DNA from: Thermoleophilia bacterium
Lineage (GTDB): Bacteria > Actinomycetota > Thermoleophilia > Gaiellales > Gaiellaceae
Length of the DNA: 16,638 nucleotides
Reading direction: 5' to 3'
Assembly (NCBI GenBank): GCA_025935275.1
Contig: JAICVP010000013.1
Coordinates: 1-16,638 of the forward strand
Every line of letters begins with the position of its first letter. The first letter of the stretch is position 1. Positions 8,454 to 16,226 of this stretch are shown here, one piece after another. A program made the position numbers and the translations under genes. Below the pieces are notes generated by a model that saw only the letters and a list, made by a program, of their open reading frames with translations, had not been told where the DNA came from and made no database searches.

Positions 8454-10557
8454 TCGTCGTGGGCGGCGGCGCTTCGGTCGTCGTCGGCTGGGTCGTCGGC
8501 GGCGGCTCGTCGCCGTTGCCGTCGTCCTTCGTCGTGTCGGTCGGCTGCGACGGCGCGGGCGGTGCTCCGAAGAACTCGTACTGGCCGTGGAACGGCTGCC
8601 AGACGACCGGGTCCTTCGGGAGCAGCCAGTCCGCCGGCGGGTTGTTCCCGAAGGCACCGACCATGAAGAGGCGCCAGATCGTGGCGGGGAAGGTGCCGCC
8701 CGCGACCCGGATCCCGTGCACCGAGGTCATCGGAATCTTCGCGTTCGGATAGCCGACCCAGACCACCGTGGAGGCGGTCGTCGTGATGCCCGCGAACCAG
8801 GCGTCGCCGAAGTCGTCGGTCGTGCCCGTCTTGCCGCCCGCGGGGAAGCCCGGATTTGCGCCGACTCCGGTGCCGGCCTGGACGTTCATCTTGAGGATGC
8901 GGGACACCTGGTAGGCGACGCCGTCCGAAAAGACGCGCTTCTGCTTGACTCTGCCCCAGCCGGCGCCGCGGTCGACCTCGCCGCTCGGAAGGACGACTTT
9001 CCGGATCGCCATCGGCTCCGAGTAGACCCCGCCCGCGGCGATCGTCGCGTAGGCGGAGGCCATCTCGAGGACGCCGACCGAGTTCGAGCCGAGCCCGATA
9101 GAGGCCACGGGCTCGAGCTTGGTCCGAATCCCCATCTGGTGCGCGAGGGTGACGATCTTGTCGGGCCCGAGATCGAGCGTCAGCCGTGCGTACACGCTGT
9201 TGTCCGAGCGCAGAGTCGACTGGGTGATCGACGACGGGCCGTAGAAGCTTCCGTCGAAGGTGCTGACATCCCACGCCTCGCTGGACGGATCCGGCTGCCA
9301 GTGGAACGGCGCCGACATGTACATCGTCGTGTCGGGATTGATGCCCTCCCTGATCGCCTCTGTGAGCACGAAGGTCTTGAACGACGAGCCGGCCTGGCGG
9401 CGACCCTGTGCAGCGAGGTTGAACTGGTTGTTCTTCTTGCCCGGGATCTCGGCGGTCATCGCCCGAATCGCGCCGTTCTTCGGGTTGATCGAGACAAGGG
9501 CCGAAGCCGGGTCGGTCTTGAGGTTCAGCGTGCTCTGCATCGCCTGCGCCGCGAGCTTCTGGAACCTCGGGACGATGGTCGTGTAGACCCTCAGCCCGCC
9601 GCCGCGCACCGTGTTGGCGCCGTACTTCGAGATCAGCTGCTCTCGTACATAGCTGAAGAAGTACGGCTCGCGGATGCGCGTGTAGATGTGGCCGGCCTTC
9701 AACCTGAGCGGGGCCGAGACGGCGGTCTGGTACTGCTCGGCCGTGATGTCTCCGGCCGAGTACATCGCGCCGAGCACTTCGTTTCGCCGCGCCACCGCTT
9801 CCCCGGGCCGCTGGAACGGGTCGTAGATCGAGGGCGCCTGGGGGAGGCCGGCAATCAGGGCTGCCTGGACGAGGCTGAGGTCGGCGGCATGCTTCGAGAA
9901 GTAGGTCTGCGCCGCGGCCTCGACGCCGTAGGCGTGGTTCCCGAAGTAGACCTGGTTCAGGTAGCTCGCGAGGATCCAGTCCTTCGTGTGCACGTCCTCG
10001 AGCTTCTGCGCGAGGCAGGCCTCCTTGATCTTGCGGTCGAGGGAGACTTCCTTGCCGATGTAGAGGTTGCGGACCAGCTGCTGCGTGATGGTCGAGCCGC
10101 CCTGCACGATGTGGCCGCTCTTCACGTTTTCGACGGCCGCGCGGACGACGCCCTCCCAGTCAATGCCGCCGTGCTCGTAGAAGCGGCGGTCCTCGACGTC
10201 AACGGTCGCGCTCGTGACCCAGTGAGACATGTTGTCGAGATCGACCGGCTGGCGGTTCCGCTCTGCGGGAATCGCGCCGAGCACCGTGCCGTCGGCGGCG
10301 TAGACGAAGGAGTTCGCCCCGATTGCGACCGGCTTCAGCGAGTTCAGGTCGCAGTTGCTCAGGACCCCCGCCGCGCCCGTCACGGTGGCGGCGACGAAGG
10401 TCGCGATCGTGCCGAGCAGGACGACGAGCGTGAGGAGCACGGCGAAGCGCCGCGACGTGATCTTCTCGCGCTTGCGCCGCTGCCTGCGCCGGCGGCGCCT
10501 GTGCGCCGGGTAGAGCGGTGCGCCGCCGTTTCGTTTGCCATTGCCGTTCGTCGCCAT
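8428..10557 (-). CDS. Class A penicillin-binding protein (bifunctional transglycosylase/transpeptidase)
   Basis: This enzyme polymerises lipid II into glycan strands and crosslinks the peptides. It has 709 residues. A cytoplasmic Arg-rich stretch (about 20-37) precedes one membrane helix (about 38-60). The GT51 domain carries the catalytic EDRRFYEHGGID motif (122-133), QGGSTITQQLVRN (152-164), KIKEACLAQKLE (176-187) and YLNQVYFG. The transpeptidase domain has the serine motif SSFK (Ser391, 391-394), SDN (451-453) and KTGTT (576-580). Both active sites look intact. The C-terminus (about 667-709) is rich in Pro, Thr, Asp and Gly, a common disordered tail in actinobacterial PBPs. The ATG at 10557 overlaps the MscS stop by one base (TGATG), so translation is probably coupled. 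The tail's coding sequence probably overlaps the start of the next gene. Confidence 0.97.
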   Translation of the reverse strand: MATNGNGKRNGGAPLYPAHRRRRRRQRRKREKITSRRFAVLLTLVVLLGTIATFVAATVTGAAGVLSNCDLNSLKPVAIGANSFVYAADGTVLGAIPAERNRQPVDLDNMSHWVTSATVDVEDRRFYEHGGIDWEGVVRAAVENVKSGHIVQGGSTITQQLVRNLYIGKEVSLDRKIKEACLAQKLEDVHTKDWILASYLNQVYFGNHAYGVEAAAQTYFSKHAADLSLVQAALIAGLPQAPSIYDPFQRPGEAVARRNEVLGAMYSAGDITAEQYQTAVSAPLRLKAGHIYTRIREPYFFSYVREQLISKYGANTVRGGGLRVYTTIVPRFQKLAAQAMQSTLNLKTDPASALVSINPKNGAIRAMTAEIPGKKNNQFNLAAQGRRQAGSSFKTFVLTEAIREGINPDTTMYMSAPFHWQPDPSSEAWDVSTFDGSFYGPSSITQSTLRSDNSVYARLTLDLGPDKIVTLAHQMGIRTKLEPVASIGLGSNSVGVLEMASAYATIAAGGVYSEPMAIRKVVLPSGEVDRGAGWGRVKQKRVFSDGVAYQVSRILKMNVQAGTGVGANPGFPAGGKTGTTDDFGDAWFAGITTTASTVVWVGYPNAKIPMTSVHGIRVAGGTFPATIWRLFMVGAFGNNPPADWLLPKDPVVWQPFHGQYEFFGAPPAPSQPTDTTKDDGNGDEPPPTTQPTTTEAPPPTTTDTGTDTG
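8431..8550. repeat. Low-complexity GTC/GGC-rich tract encoding the PBP tail
   Basis: The plus strand here is an imperfect run of gtcgtc, gtcgg and ggcggc units. On the minus strand it encodes the Pro/Thr-rich end of the penicillin-binding protein. Imperfect triplet repeats of this kind are prone to length change and to assembly or base-calling errors, which bears on the uncertain start of the next gene. Confidence 0.5.
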
Positions 10558-11309
10558 CAGGCGTAGATCCCCTCGGACTGCAGCCGCTTGTAGATCCCCG
10601 CGCGCACCGCGCTGGCAAGCTTCGCCGCCTGCCCCACGCTGCGCGCCCAGGCCTCGACCGTGAAGACGGCTGCGTTCGGGTCGACCTGGCTCAATGTCGC
10701 AGTGGGGTTCTTGTCAGGCATGGCTTCCGGTGCGCGCCGCGCCTCCTCGACGAGGATGTCGCGTACTCGCTCGAGGTCGCTTCCAACCGGGACGCCGATG
10801 GTGATCTGGGCTCGGTGCTCGAAGCTCTGCAGCGTCGCATTACGAATGGTATCGGAGGCCATGCGCGTGTTCGGCACATAGAAGCGCGAGCCGTCGCCGG
10901 TGCGCAGGAGCGTGTAGATCAGCCCGATCTCCTCGACGGTCCCCGTCGCCGTCCCCACTTCGACGACATCGCCGAGCCGGAGAGGCTGGGTGAACGCGAT
11001 CAGGATTCCCGCGATCGCATTCGAGAGCGTCGACTGGGCCGCGAAGCCGAGGATGAGGGCGATCACCGCGGACGAAGCGAGGATCGAGCCCGCGACCGCC
11101 TGCACCTCCGGGATCACGAGGAGTGCCGAGAGGACGCCGACGATCACGACGCCCGCGACCACGGTCCGGCGGATGACGCTGTAGCGGGTCATCACGTCCG
11201 GGCTCAGCTTCAGGCGCCGCACCAGCCACCGGTCGACGAGCTTGGCCAGGACGAGCGTGGCCAGGACGACGATGCCCGCCGTCAGGACGTGCTGCCAGAA
11301 ATCGCTCAC
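10557..11309 (-). CDS. Small-conductance mechanosensitive channel, MscS family
   Basis: This protein would open under membrane tension to release solutes during hypo-osmotic shock. It has 250 residues, a compact MscS. Membrane helices lie at about 6-25, 47-66 and 78-100. The last is the pore helix, and it continues into the diagnostic segment with GFAAQSTLSNAIAG (88-101) and QPLRLGDVVEV (108-118). The beta domain (about 112-165, ending in VPNTRM...DTIRN) and an alpha/beta C-terminal domain follow. The start is a GTG at 11309, 12 bases after the DUF2203 stop. The stop overlaps the PBP ATG by one base. Placement directly before a cell-wall synthase fits a shared role in turgor and wall integrity, which is an inference. 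Confidence 0.94.
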   Translation of the reverse strand: MSDFWQHVLTAGIVVLATLVLAKLVDRWLVRRLKLSPDVMTRYSVIRRTVVAGVVIVGVLSALLVIPEVQAVAGSILASSAVIALILGFAAQSTLSNAIAGILIAFTQPLRLGDVVEVGTATGTVEEIGLIYTLLRTGDGSRFYVPNTRMASDTIRNATLQSFEHRAQITIGVPVGSDLERVRDILVEEARRAPEAMPDKNPTATLSQVDPNAAVFTVEAWARSVGQAAKLASAVRAGIYKRLQSEGIYA

Positions 11310-11321
11310 GGACGTGAGTTC

Positions 11322-11726
11322 TCAGAAGGGAAGCGGCTTCCTGCCCGCAAAGCCCTCGTCAAGACCGTGCCAGAAGGCCACCCGATCTTCCCCGAGGTGC
11401 CAGCAGAGCAGCACGAGGTCGCCGCTTTCAGGGTGCCGGGCCGGGAAGTCGACGAGCCCGCGGTCGAGATCCTTCACCTGCACGCCGGCCGACTCGAGCT
11501 CGGCGACCAGGAGCCCGATCTCGTTCGCGACCTCCTCGGCCGCTCCCTGGGCCTCCTGCACGCCGGCGGGGTCGAGCCCGCCTCCGTTTCCGGCGACCTT
11601 TCCCTTCACGCGGGCGAGGCGGCGGCCCTCGGCCACGAAGCGTCCACGCGCCGCGACGAGCTGCTCGACGAGGGGCGCGACCACTTCCAGCGCGTCGTTC
11701 GCCTCCTGCTCGTTGAAGAGCCGCAT
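11322..11726 (-). CDS. DUF2203 family protein
   Basis: This is a small soluble protein of 134 residues, matching the family length. The N-terminal half is helical and charged, starting RLFNEQEANDALEVVAPLV, and may form a coiled coil. The C-terminal half has the family signature: VQVKDLDRGLVDFPA (82-96), then a strand with CWHLGE, FWH, and LDEGFAGRKPL near the end. The function of the family is not known to me. The ATG at 11726 is used; an ATG at 11730 is in another frame. It is the first gene of a minus-strand cluster with MscS, PBP, glycosyltransferase and MoeA, and lies only 12 bases from the divergent lipoprotein gene. No signal peptide or membrane segment is seen. Confidence 0.85.
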   Translation of the reverse strand: MRLFNEQEANDALEVVAPLVEQLVAARGRFVAEGRRLARVKGKVAGNGGGLDPAGVQEAQGAAEEVANEIGLLVAELESAGVQVKDLDRGLVDFPARHPESGDLVLLCWHLGEDRVAFWHGLDEGFAGRKPLPF

Positions 11727-11738
11727 ACATGTTGAATA
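11727..11738. promoter_or_regulatory. Very short divergent gap heading two gene clusters
   Basis: Twelve bases separate the DUF2203 ATG (minus) from the lipoprotein GTG (plus). Each heads a cluster of five or six genes, so promoters for both must lie here and in the flanking coding sequence. A plus-strand TTGAAG (11713-11718) with TAGTGC 18 bases later is a weak candidate. It would put the transcript start near the second GTG (11748) of the lipoprotein gene. I see no strong hexamer for the minus direction. Confidence 0.3.
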
Positions 11739-12656
11739 GTGCCGGTCGTGCCTTCCTCCCGGCTCCTCCCCTGCGCTCTCCTCCTCGCGGCCCTCGCCGG
11801 CGCAGGCTGCGGCGAGCGCGCGGAGCCCCTCGGGACTCTGGAGCAGCCGTACCCGGTCACCGTTCAGGGGGCGGGCGACCAGCCCACGACTCTCCAGGGG
11901 CGCGTGCAGCGAATCGTGGCCCTCGACCCGGGCTCGGCCGAGCTCATCGTGGCGCTCGGCGCGGGCGACCGGCTCGTCGGAGTCCCCACCGACGTCAAGG
12001 TCCCGGGCGCGAGCCCCGAGAAGGTCGTGCGCCGGACGGGAACGATCGACGTCGGCGGGGCGATTGCCTTGAAGCCGGATCTCCTCGTGGGGACGCAGAC
12101 GGCGGACCAGCTCGACGTCGCCCGGATCCAGAGAGCGACGAAGGCGGCGGTCTACATCCAGCCGGCGGCGTCGCTCCTGAACGTCGAACAGGGCGCGATC
12201 GACCTCGGCTACCTCGTCGGCGAGGCCTCCGAAGCCCGGCAGCTGGTCGGCCGGATCCAGCAGGATGTCGCCACGATCCAGACCAAGCTGGCAGGCGAAC
12301 AGCCGGTCTCGGTGTTCGTGGACACGGGCTTCTTCATCACGGTTCCCGACCGGTCGCTGCTCGGCGATCTCGTCAAGCGCGCCAAGGGCACGAGCATCGC
12401 CGGACCGAGCCCCGGACCGGGCCCCTACCCGCTCGCCGATCTCCGGGAGGCGAACCCGCGCTTCTTCCTGGCCACCTCCGACAGCGATGCGACGCTCGAG
12501 TCTCTACGGGCGAACCCGATCACCGCCGACCTCGACGCGGTCAAGAAGAAGCGGGTCGTCATCGTCCCGGCCGACCTCGTCAGCCGCGCGGGGCCGCGTG
12601 TGGCCCATGGGCTCGAGGAGATCGCCCGGGCGCTCCACCCGGATGCCTTCCCGTAG
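11739..12656 (+). CDS. Substrate-binding lipoprotein, BtuF/FepB-like (periplasmic-binding fold III)
   Basis: This is an extracellular, lipid-anchored protein that would bind a corrinoid, iron chelate or similar ligand for an ABC importer. It has 305 residues. A hydrophobic signal (about 8-23) ends at Cys24 in AGAGC, a plausible though not perfect lipobox. The mature protein opens with RIVALDPGSAELIVALGAGDRLVGVPTDV (58-86), the typical start of this fold. LKPDLLVGTQ (111-120), a long linking helix (about 160-185) and a second lobe with SVFVDTGFF and NPRFFLATSDSD follow. No permease or ATPase gene is next to it, so a transporter partner would be elsewhere. GTG codons at 11739 and 11748 are both possible starts. 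The stop overlaps the next gene by 14 bases. The ligand cannot be read. Confidence 0.87.
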   Translation: MPVVPSSRLLPCALLLAALAGAGCGERAEPLGTLEQPYPVTVQGAGDQPTTLQGRVQRIVALDPGSAELIVALGAGDRLVGVPTDVKVPGASPEKVVRRTGTIDVGGAIALKPDLLVGTQTADQLDVARIQRATKAAVYIQPAASLLNVEQGAIDLGYLVGEASEARQLVGRIQQDVATIQTKLAGEQPVSVFVDTGFFITVPDRSLLGDLVKRAKGTSIAGPSPGPGPYPLADLREANPRFFLATSDSDATLESLRANPITADLDAVKKKRVVIVPADLVSRAGPRVAHGLEEIARALHPDAFP

Positions 12657-13284
12657 CGCCGGGCTCGACGCGGTCACCATCGACGCGTTCGGCACCCTCG
12701 TCGAGCTCGAGAACCCGGTCGGCCGCCTGCAGGCGGCACTGGCCGAGCGCGGAGTGGAGCGTGACGAGAAGTCCGTCGGCGCGGCCTTCGCCGCGGAGGT
12801 CGAGTACTACCTCGTGCACAAGGGCGAGGGGAAGGACGACTCCAGCCTGCTCGACCTCAGGAACCGCTGCTCGGGAGTCTTCCTGGCTGGAGCCGCGCCG
12901 GAGCTCGACGCGGAGGAGTTCGCCCCCGCCTTCGTCGACTCGCTCGTCTTCCGTCCTCTCGACGGCGTGGTGGACGCGCTTCGTCGGCTCCGCCGCGCAG
13001 GGCTCGAGCTGGCCTGCGTGACGAATTGGGACGTCGGCATCGGCGAGCAGCTCGAGCGAGCCGGGCTCGCGTCGTATCTCTCCGCGGTCGTGAGCTCGGC
13101 GGAGACGGATGCCGAGAAGCCCGACCCTCGCGTCTTCGCAGAGGCGCTCCGGAGGCTCGGCGCCGAGCCCGCGCGCGCGCTCCACATCGGAGACGACGAG
13201 GCCGACGAGACGGGCGCCCTCGCCGCCGGCCTCGGCTTCGAGCCGCCTCCACTCGCTACGCTCCCGGCACGTCTGGGCCTATGA
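12643..13284 (+). CDS. HAD-superfamily hydrolase (haloacid dehalogenase-like)
   Basis: This is a soluble hydrolase of 213 residues, typical of HAD subfamily I with a helical cap. The nucleophile is Asp14 in TIDAFGTLV. Motif II is Thr127-Asn128 in CVTNWD, motif III is Lys159 in EKPDPRVF, and motif IV is IGDDEADETGA with Asp184/Asp185. The cap is at about 21-100. HAD phosphatases usually have a second Asp two residues after the nucleophile. Here that position is Phe16, as in DAYGTL-type dehalogenases and REG-2-like members, so plain phosphatase activity is less certain. The substrate is unknown. The ATG at 12643 overlaps the lipoprotein gene by 14 bases, and the stop overlaps the next ATG (ATGA), which argues for coupled translation. 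Confidence 0.9.
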   Translation: MPSRSAGLDAVTIDAFGTLVELENPVGRLQAALAERGVERDEKSVGAAFAAEVEYYLVHKGEGKDDSSLLDLRNRCSGVFLAGAAPELDAEEFAPAFVDSLVFRPLDGVVDALRRLRRAGLELACVTNWDVGIGEQLERAGLASYLSAVVSSAETDAEKPDPRVFAEALRRLGAEPARALHIGDDEADETGALAAGLGFEPPPLATLPARLGL

Positions 13285-14438
13285 AGAACCGCGGCTTCTC
13301 CACGCGCGCGATTCACGGTCGCCCGCTTCCCGATGCTCCCGGCGAGCCCGTCGTCCAGCCCGTCGTCACATCGACGACCTTCTCCTTCGACGACGCGGCC
13401 ACCTTCGGCCGCGTGATGAGCGGGGAGGAGTACGGCTTCCTCTACTCGCGCCTGCGCAACCCGACCGTCGAGGAGCTGAACGGCGTGTTGGCGGATCTCG
13501 AAGGCGCCGAGGCAGCGCAGGCGTTTTCGTCCGGGATGGCGGCGATCTCCGCGGCATTGATGACGACGCTTCGGCCGGGGGACACCCTCATCTGCGCGAA
13601 ACAGCTCTACGGCGCCACGTATGCCTTCGCGGAGCAGCGCCTCAACCCACTCGGCGTCGAGATCGTGCACCTCGACGTGACCGATCACGCTGCGTGGAAG
13701 CAGCCAGCGAGGGTGCGCTACGTGGAGACCATGTCGAACCCCGGCCTTCCGGTCGCGGACCTCGAGGCGATCGCGGCGACGAAGGGCGACGGCCTCCTGA
13801 TCGTGGACAACACCTTCGCCTCGCCGGCCCTCTGCCGCCCGCTCGAGCTGGGGGCCGACATCGTCTGCGAATCGGCGACGAAGTACCTGAACGGGCATCA
13901 CGACGTGACCGCGGGAGTCTTCGCCGGAAGCGCCGACGCGGTCGCCCAGGCGCGGGCCTGGCAGATCGACACGGGCGCAGTGCTCGATGCCTTTCCCGCC
14001 TACCTCCTGCGCCGCGGGCTGAAGACGCTCGCGCTCAGGATGGAGCGACACTGCGCGAACGCGCTCGCGGTCGCACGCTTCCTGGAGGGCCATCCCAAGA
14101 CCGAGCGGGTCTACTACGCCGGACTCGAGAGCTATCCGCAGCGCGAGCTGGCCATGCGCCAGCTGGCCGGCTCCGGCGGGATGCTCGCCGTCGAGCTCAC
14201 CGGCGGCCGCGACGCGGGCGAGTTGTTCATGAACGGCCTCGACCTCTGCAAGCGGGCGACCAGCCTCGGCGGCGTCGACACGGTCGTGTCGCATCCAGCT
14301 TCCACGAGCCACCGGCAGTTCTCGGAGGAGCAGCTCGCCGCTGCCGGGATCACGCCGGGGCTTCTGCGCGTGTCCGTAGGGTGTGAGGATGCAGACGACA
14401 TCGTCGCCGACTTCGGCAACGCCCTCGAGCGACTATAA
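13281..14438 (+). CDS. Cys/Met-metabolism PLP-dependent enzyme (cystathionine/methionine gamma-lyase or synthase type)
   Basis: This is a cytoplasmic PLP enzyme of the trans-sulfuration family, acting on cystathionine, methionine, homocysteine or O-acyl-homoserine. It has 385 residues, normal for the family. The cofactor lysine is Lys201 in SATKYLNGHHDV. Other family residues are Tyr55 and Arg57 of the neighbouring-subunit phosphate site (YSRLRNPT), SSGMAAI (83-89), Tyr110 (KQLYGATY), Asp176 (IVDNTFASP) and Arg363 near the C-terminus (LLRVSVGCED), which binds the substrate carboxylate. Sequence by eye does not separate gamma-lyase, gamma-synthase and O-acetylhomoserine sulfhydrylase. The start ATG overlaps the HAD stop by four bases. 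Its 3' end overlaps the next gene by about 50 bases. Confidence 0.93.
   Translation: MKNRGFSTRAIHGRPLPDAPGEPVVQPVVTSTTFSFDDAATFGRVMSGEEYGFLYSRLRNPTVEELNGVLADLEGAEAAQAFSSGMAAISAALMTTLRPGDTLICAKQLYGATYAFAEQRLNPLGVEIVHLDVTDHAAWKQPARVRYVETMSNPGLPVADLEAIAATKGDGLLIVDNTFASPALCRPLELGADIVCESATKYLNGHHDVTAGVFAGSADAVAQARAWQIDTGAVLDAFPAYLLRRGLKTLALRMERHCANALAVARFLEGHPKTERVYYAGLESYPQRELAMRQLAGSGGMLAVELTGGRDAGELFMNGLDLCKRATSLGGVDTVVSHPASTSHRQFSEEQLAAAGITPGLLRVSVGCEDADDIVADFGNALERL
14378..14381 (+). promoter_or_regulatory. Shine-Dalgarno for the CPBP protease, deciding its start
   Basis: AGGG sits 7 bases before the ATG at 14389 but only one base before the in-frame GTG at 14383. The ATG is therefore the better start, although it lies inside the end of the PLP-enzyme gene. 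It is one of the few recognisable ribosome sites in the window. Confidence 0.5.
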
Positions 14439-15087
14439 GACGCTCCCGTTCCTGGGCTGGTGCGGGCTCGCACTGGCCTTCGTCGTCATGGGCTTCGCGA
14501 GCCAGGCGACCGCGGGAGACACGTCGACCGTCTTCTACCAGTACAGCCTCGCCGTGGGGACGATCGTCATCTACGCCCTCATCGCCGGCTTGTCGTTCCT
14601 GCTGGCCTTGCCGTACGAGAACCCGTCCCAGGCGCTCGGCCTAAATCCGTTTCGATGGAAGTGGGTCGGCATCGCGATCGGTCTGATCATCGGCGTGCTG
14701 ATCGTCGGCGCGATCCTCGAGCCCTTCCTGCACGGCGGCGAGGAGCAGGGACTCGCTCCGGACGAGTGGGAGCCCGACCGCGCGGGCGCGTTCCTCGTCA
14801 ACGGCATCGTCATCAGCACCGTCGTCCCCTTCGTGGAGGAGCTCTTCTTTCGCGGCCTCGGCGTGCGTGCGCTCCGGTTCCTCGGCCCGGCCGCGGCGAT
14901 TCTCATCACCGGCGTCGTCTTCGGACTCAGCCACGGCATCCTCGGAGCGCTCCCGCCGCTCGCCCTCTTCGGAATCGCCATGGCCTGGGTTCGATTGCGC
15001 TCCGACAGCATCTGGCCGGGGGTCATGGCGCACGGCGCCTACAACGCGCTCGGCGTCCTGATCATCTACGTGCAGCTGGCGTACTAA
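14389..15087 (+). CDS. CPBP-family intramembrane metalloprotease (Abi/CAAX-protease-like)
   Basis: This is an integral membrane protein of 232 residues with about six hydrophobic segments. It carries all three family motifs: Glu150-Glu151 with Arg155 in VEELFFRG, His182 in FGLSHG, and His215 with Asn219 in HGAYNALG. These residues form the metal-dependent active site in the membrane, so the protein looks active. Eukaryotic relatives cleave prenylated CAAX proteins. Bacterial members have varied roles, including bacteriocin self-immunity and protein maturation, and no target can be named here. The first 20 residues are Ser/Thr-rich and polar. The start overlaps the PLP-enzyme gene by 50 bases. 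It is followed after 26 bases by the L,D-transpeptidase, so a role at the envelope is plausible. Confidence 0.93.
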   Translation: MQTTSSPTSATPSSDYKTLPFLGWCGLALAFVVMGFASQATAGDTSTVFYQYSLAVGTIVIYALIAGLSFLLALPYENPSQALGLNPFRWKWVGIAIGLIIGVLIVGAILEPFLHGGEEQGLAPDEWEPDRAGAFLVNGIVISTVVPFVEELFFRGLGVRALRFLGPAAAILITGVVFGLSHGILGALPPLALFGIAMAWVRLRSDSIWPGVMAHGAYNALGVLIIYVQLAY

Positions 15088-15113
15088 CCGGGTCGTCTGT
15101 CAGATTGCAGCCC

Positions 15114-16226
15114 GTGCGCCGGGCTCTGCTCGTTCTCTTCCTCGCTCTCGCCGCGCCCGCGACCGCAGGCGCGACGATCCCCTTCGGCGCACAGCCCACG
15201 GCGCCGCGCTACGGGACCCAAGTGACGCTCAGCGGAACGGCAGCGCCCGGCGAGCTCGTCGAGCTCTTCTACAACGGGAGCACGACGAACCTCACGACCA
15301 ACGCGGACGGGACGACGGGCGCGTTTGGCTTCAGCTTCCCGGCCACGCAGCCCGGCGCCTACCACGTCCAGACCGCCAGCGACGCGTCGGCTCCGATCGA
15401 CCTGAAGCTCAAGCCGATCCTCACGCGGCGCATCTCCGGGCTGCGCTACCCCGGCAGCCGACTGCTCATGAAAGGGCGCCTGCGGCCCGCGGCGGCGGGA
15501 TCGCTCACGCTCCGAGTCGGCACGCGGCACTGGCACGTTCACGTGAAGCCGGGAGGCCGCTACACGGCCGTTCTTCCCACCGACCGGCTCGGACGGCACC
15601 GTGCGCGACTCGTCCTTTCACCCGCCGCCGGCTACAAGGCTCTCACGGCGCGCAAACACTTCCGCATCCTCGCGCCGGCGCTCTCGACTGGTGCCCGCGG
15701 GACGGCCGTGCTCGCGCTCGAACGACGCCTCGCAGGGCTACGCCACGTGCTGAAGGGTGGGCCGAACAGGTATTACGCCTACGACACCTATGAGGCCGTC
15801 CTCGCCTTCCAGAAGGTGCACGGAATGTCTCGAACCGGCCGCGTCTCCCGCGACGTCTGGAAGGTGCTCGGGCGCGCCAAGGTCCCTAACGCACGGGTTG
15901 CGAAGGGCAACCACGTGGAGGTCTCGAAGACCCGGCAGGTCCTCTACGAGGTACGGAGGGGCAAGGTCGTCCGCATCGCCCACGTCTCGACGGGCGCGAC
16001 CGGAAACACGCCGGTCGGCAAGTTCCATGTGTACGGAAAGGTTCCCGGGCTCAACTCCCACGGGATGTACTATTCGCTCTTCTTCACGGGCGCCTTCGCC
16101 ATCCACGGCTATGCATCCGTCCCGGCCTATCCGGCCAGCCATGGCTGCGTGAGGACGCCGATGTGGTTCGCGCCCGGCTTCTATGCCCGCTGGGCAGTGG
16201 GCACCGCGGTCTATATCTTCGCCTGA
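15114..16226 (+). CDS. Secreted L,D-transpeptidase with peptidoglycan-binding domain (YkuD family)
   Basis: This enzyme would form 3-3 peptidoglycan crosslinks or attach proteins to the wall outside the membrane. It has 370 residues. A signal peptide (about 1-20, RRALLVLFLALAAPATAGA) is followed by two beta-rich stretches (about 22-100 and 100-185) that look like Ig-like modules. A peptidoglycan-binding domain 1 follows (about 189-253: STGARGTAVLALERRL to VSRDVWKVLG). The YkuD domain (about 267-369) carries TGNTPVGKFHVYGK, His331 in IHGYASVP, and the catalytic Cys345 in PASHGCVRTP, with His343. All catalytic residues are present. GTG 15114 was chosen because it gives a standard basic start to the signal peptide; TTG 15105 is the alternative. 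No clear ribosome site is seen. The stop overlaps the chorismate mutase ATG by one base. Confidence 0.95.
   Translation: MRRALLVLFLALAAPATAGATIPFGAQPTAPRYGTQVTLSGTAAPGELVELFYNGSTTNLTTNADGTTGAFGFSFPATQPGAYHVQTASDASAPIDLKLKPILTRRISGLRYPGSRLLMKGRLRPAAAGSLTLRVGTRHWHVHVKPGGRYTAVLPTDRLGRHRARLVLSPAAGYKALTARKHFRILAPALSTGARGTAVLALERRLAGLRHVLKGGPNRYYAYDTYEAVLAFQKVHGMSRTGRVSRDVWKVLGRAKVPNARVAKGNHVEVSKTRQVLYEVRRGKVVRIAHVSTGATGNTPVGKFHVYGKVPGLNSHGMYYSLFFTGAFAIHGYASVPAYPASHGCVRTPMWFAPGFYARWAVGTAVYIFA

Noticed and set aside
8431..8550. Possible CRISPR or tandem repeat array
   Set aside because: The repeats are short, irregular triplet-like units without spacers and are explained as codons of a Pro/Thr-rich protein tail.
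8338..10566. A 742-codon plus-strand open frame opposite the PBP gene
   Set aside because: It is Arg/Asp/Val-rich with no recognisable domain, and it lies antisense to a gene with intact GT51 and transpeptidase motifs. In GC-rich DNA such long antisense frames are expected.
12807..14312. A 501-codon minus-strand open frame opposite the HAD and PLP-enzyme genes
   Set aside because: It spans two well-supported genes on the other strand and has no family motif; a GC-content shadow.
14389..15087. CPBP (Abi) protein as evidence of a phage-defence island
   Set aside because: The family name comes from abortive-infection members, but there is no other defence gene, mobile element or atypical composition nearby. 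The neighbours are housekeeping and wall genes.
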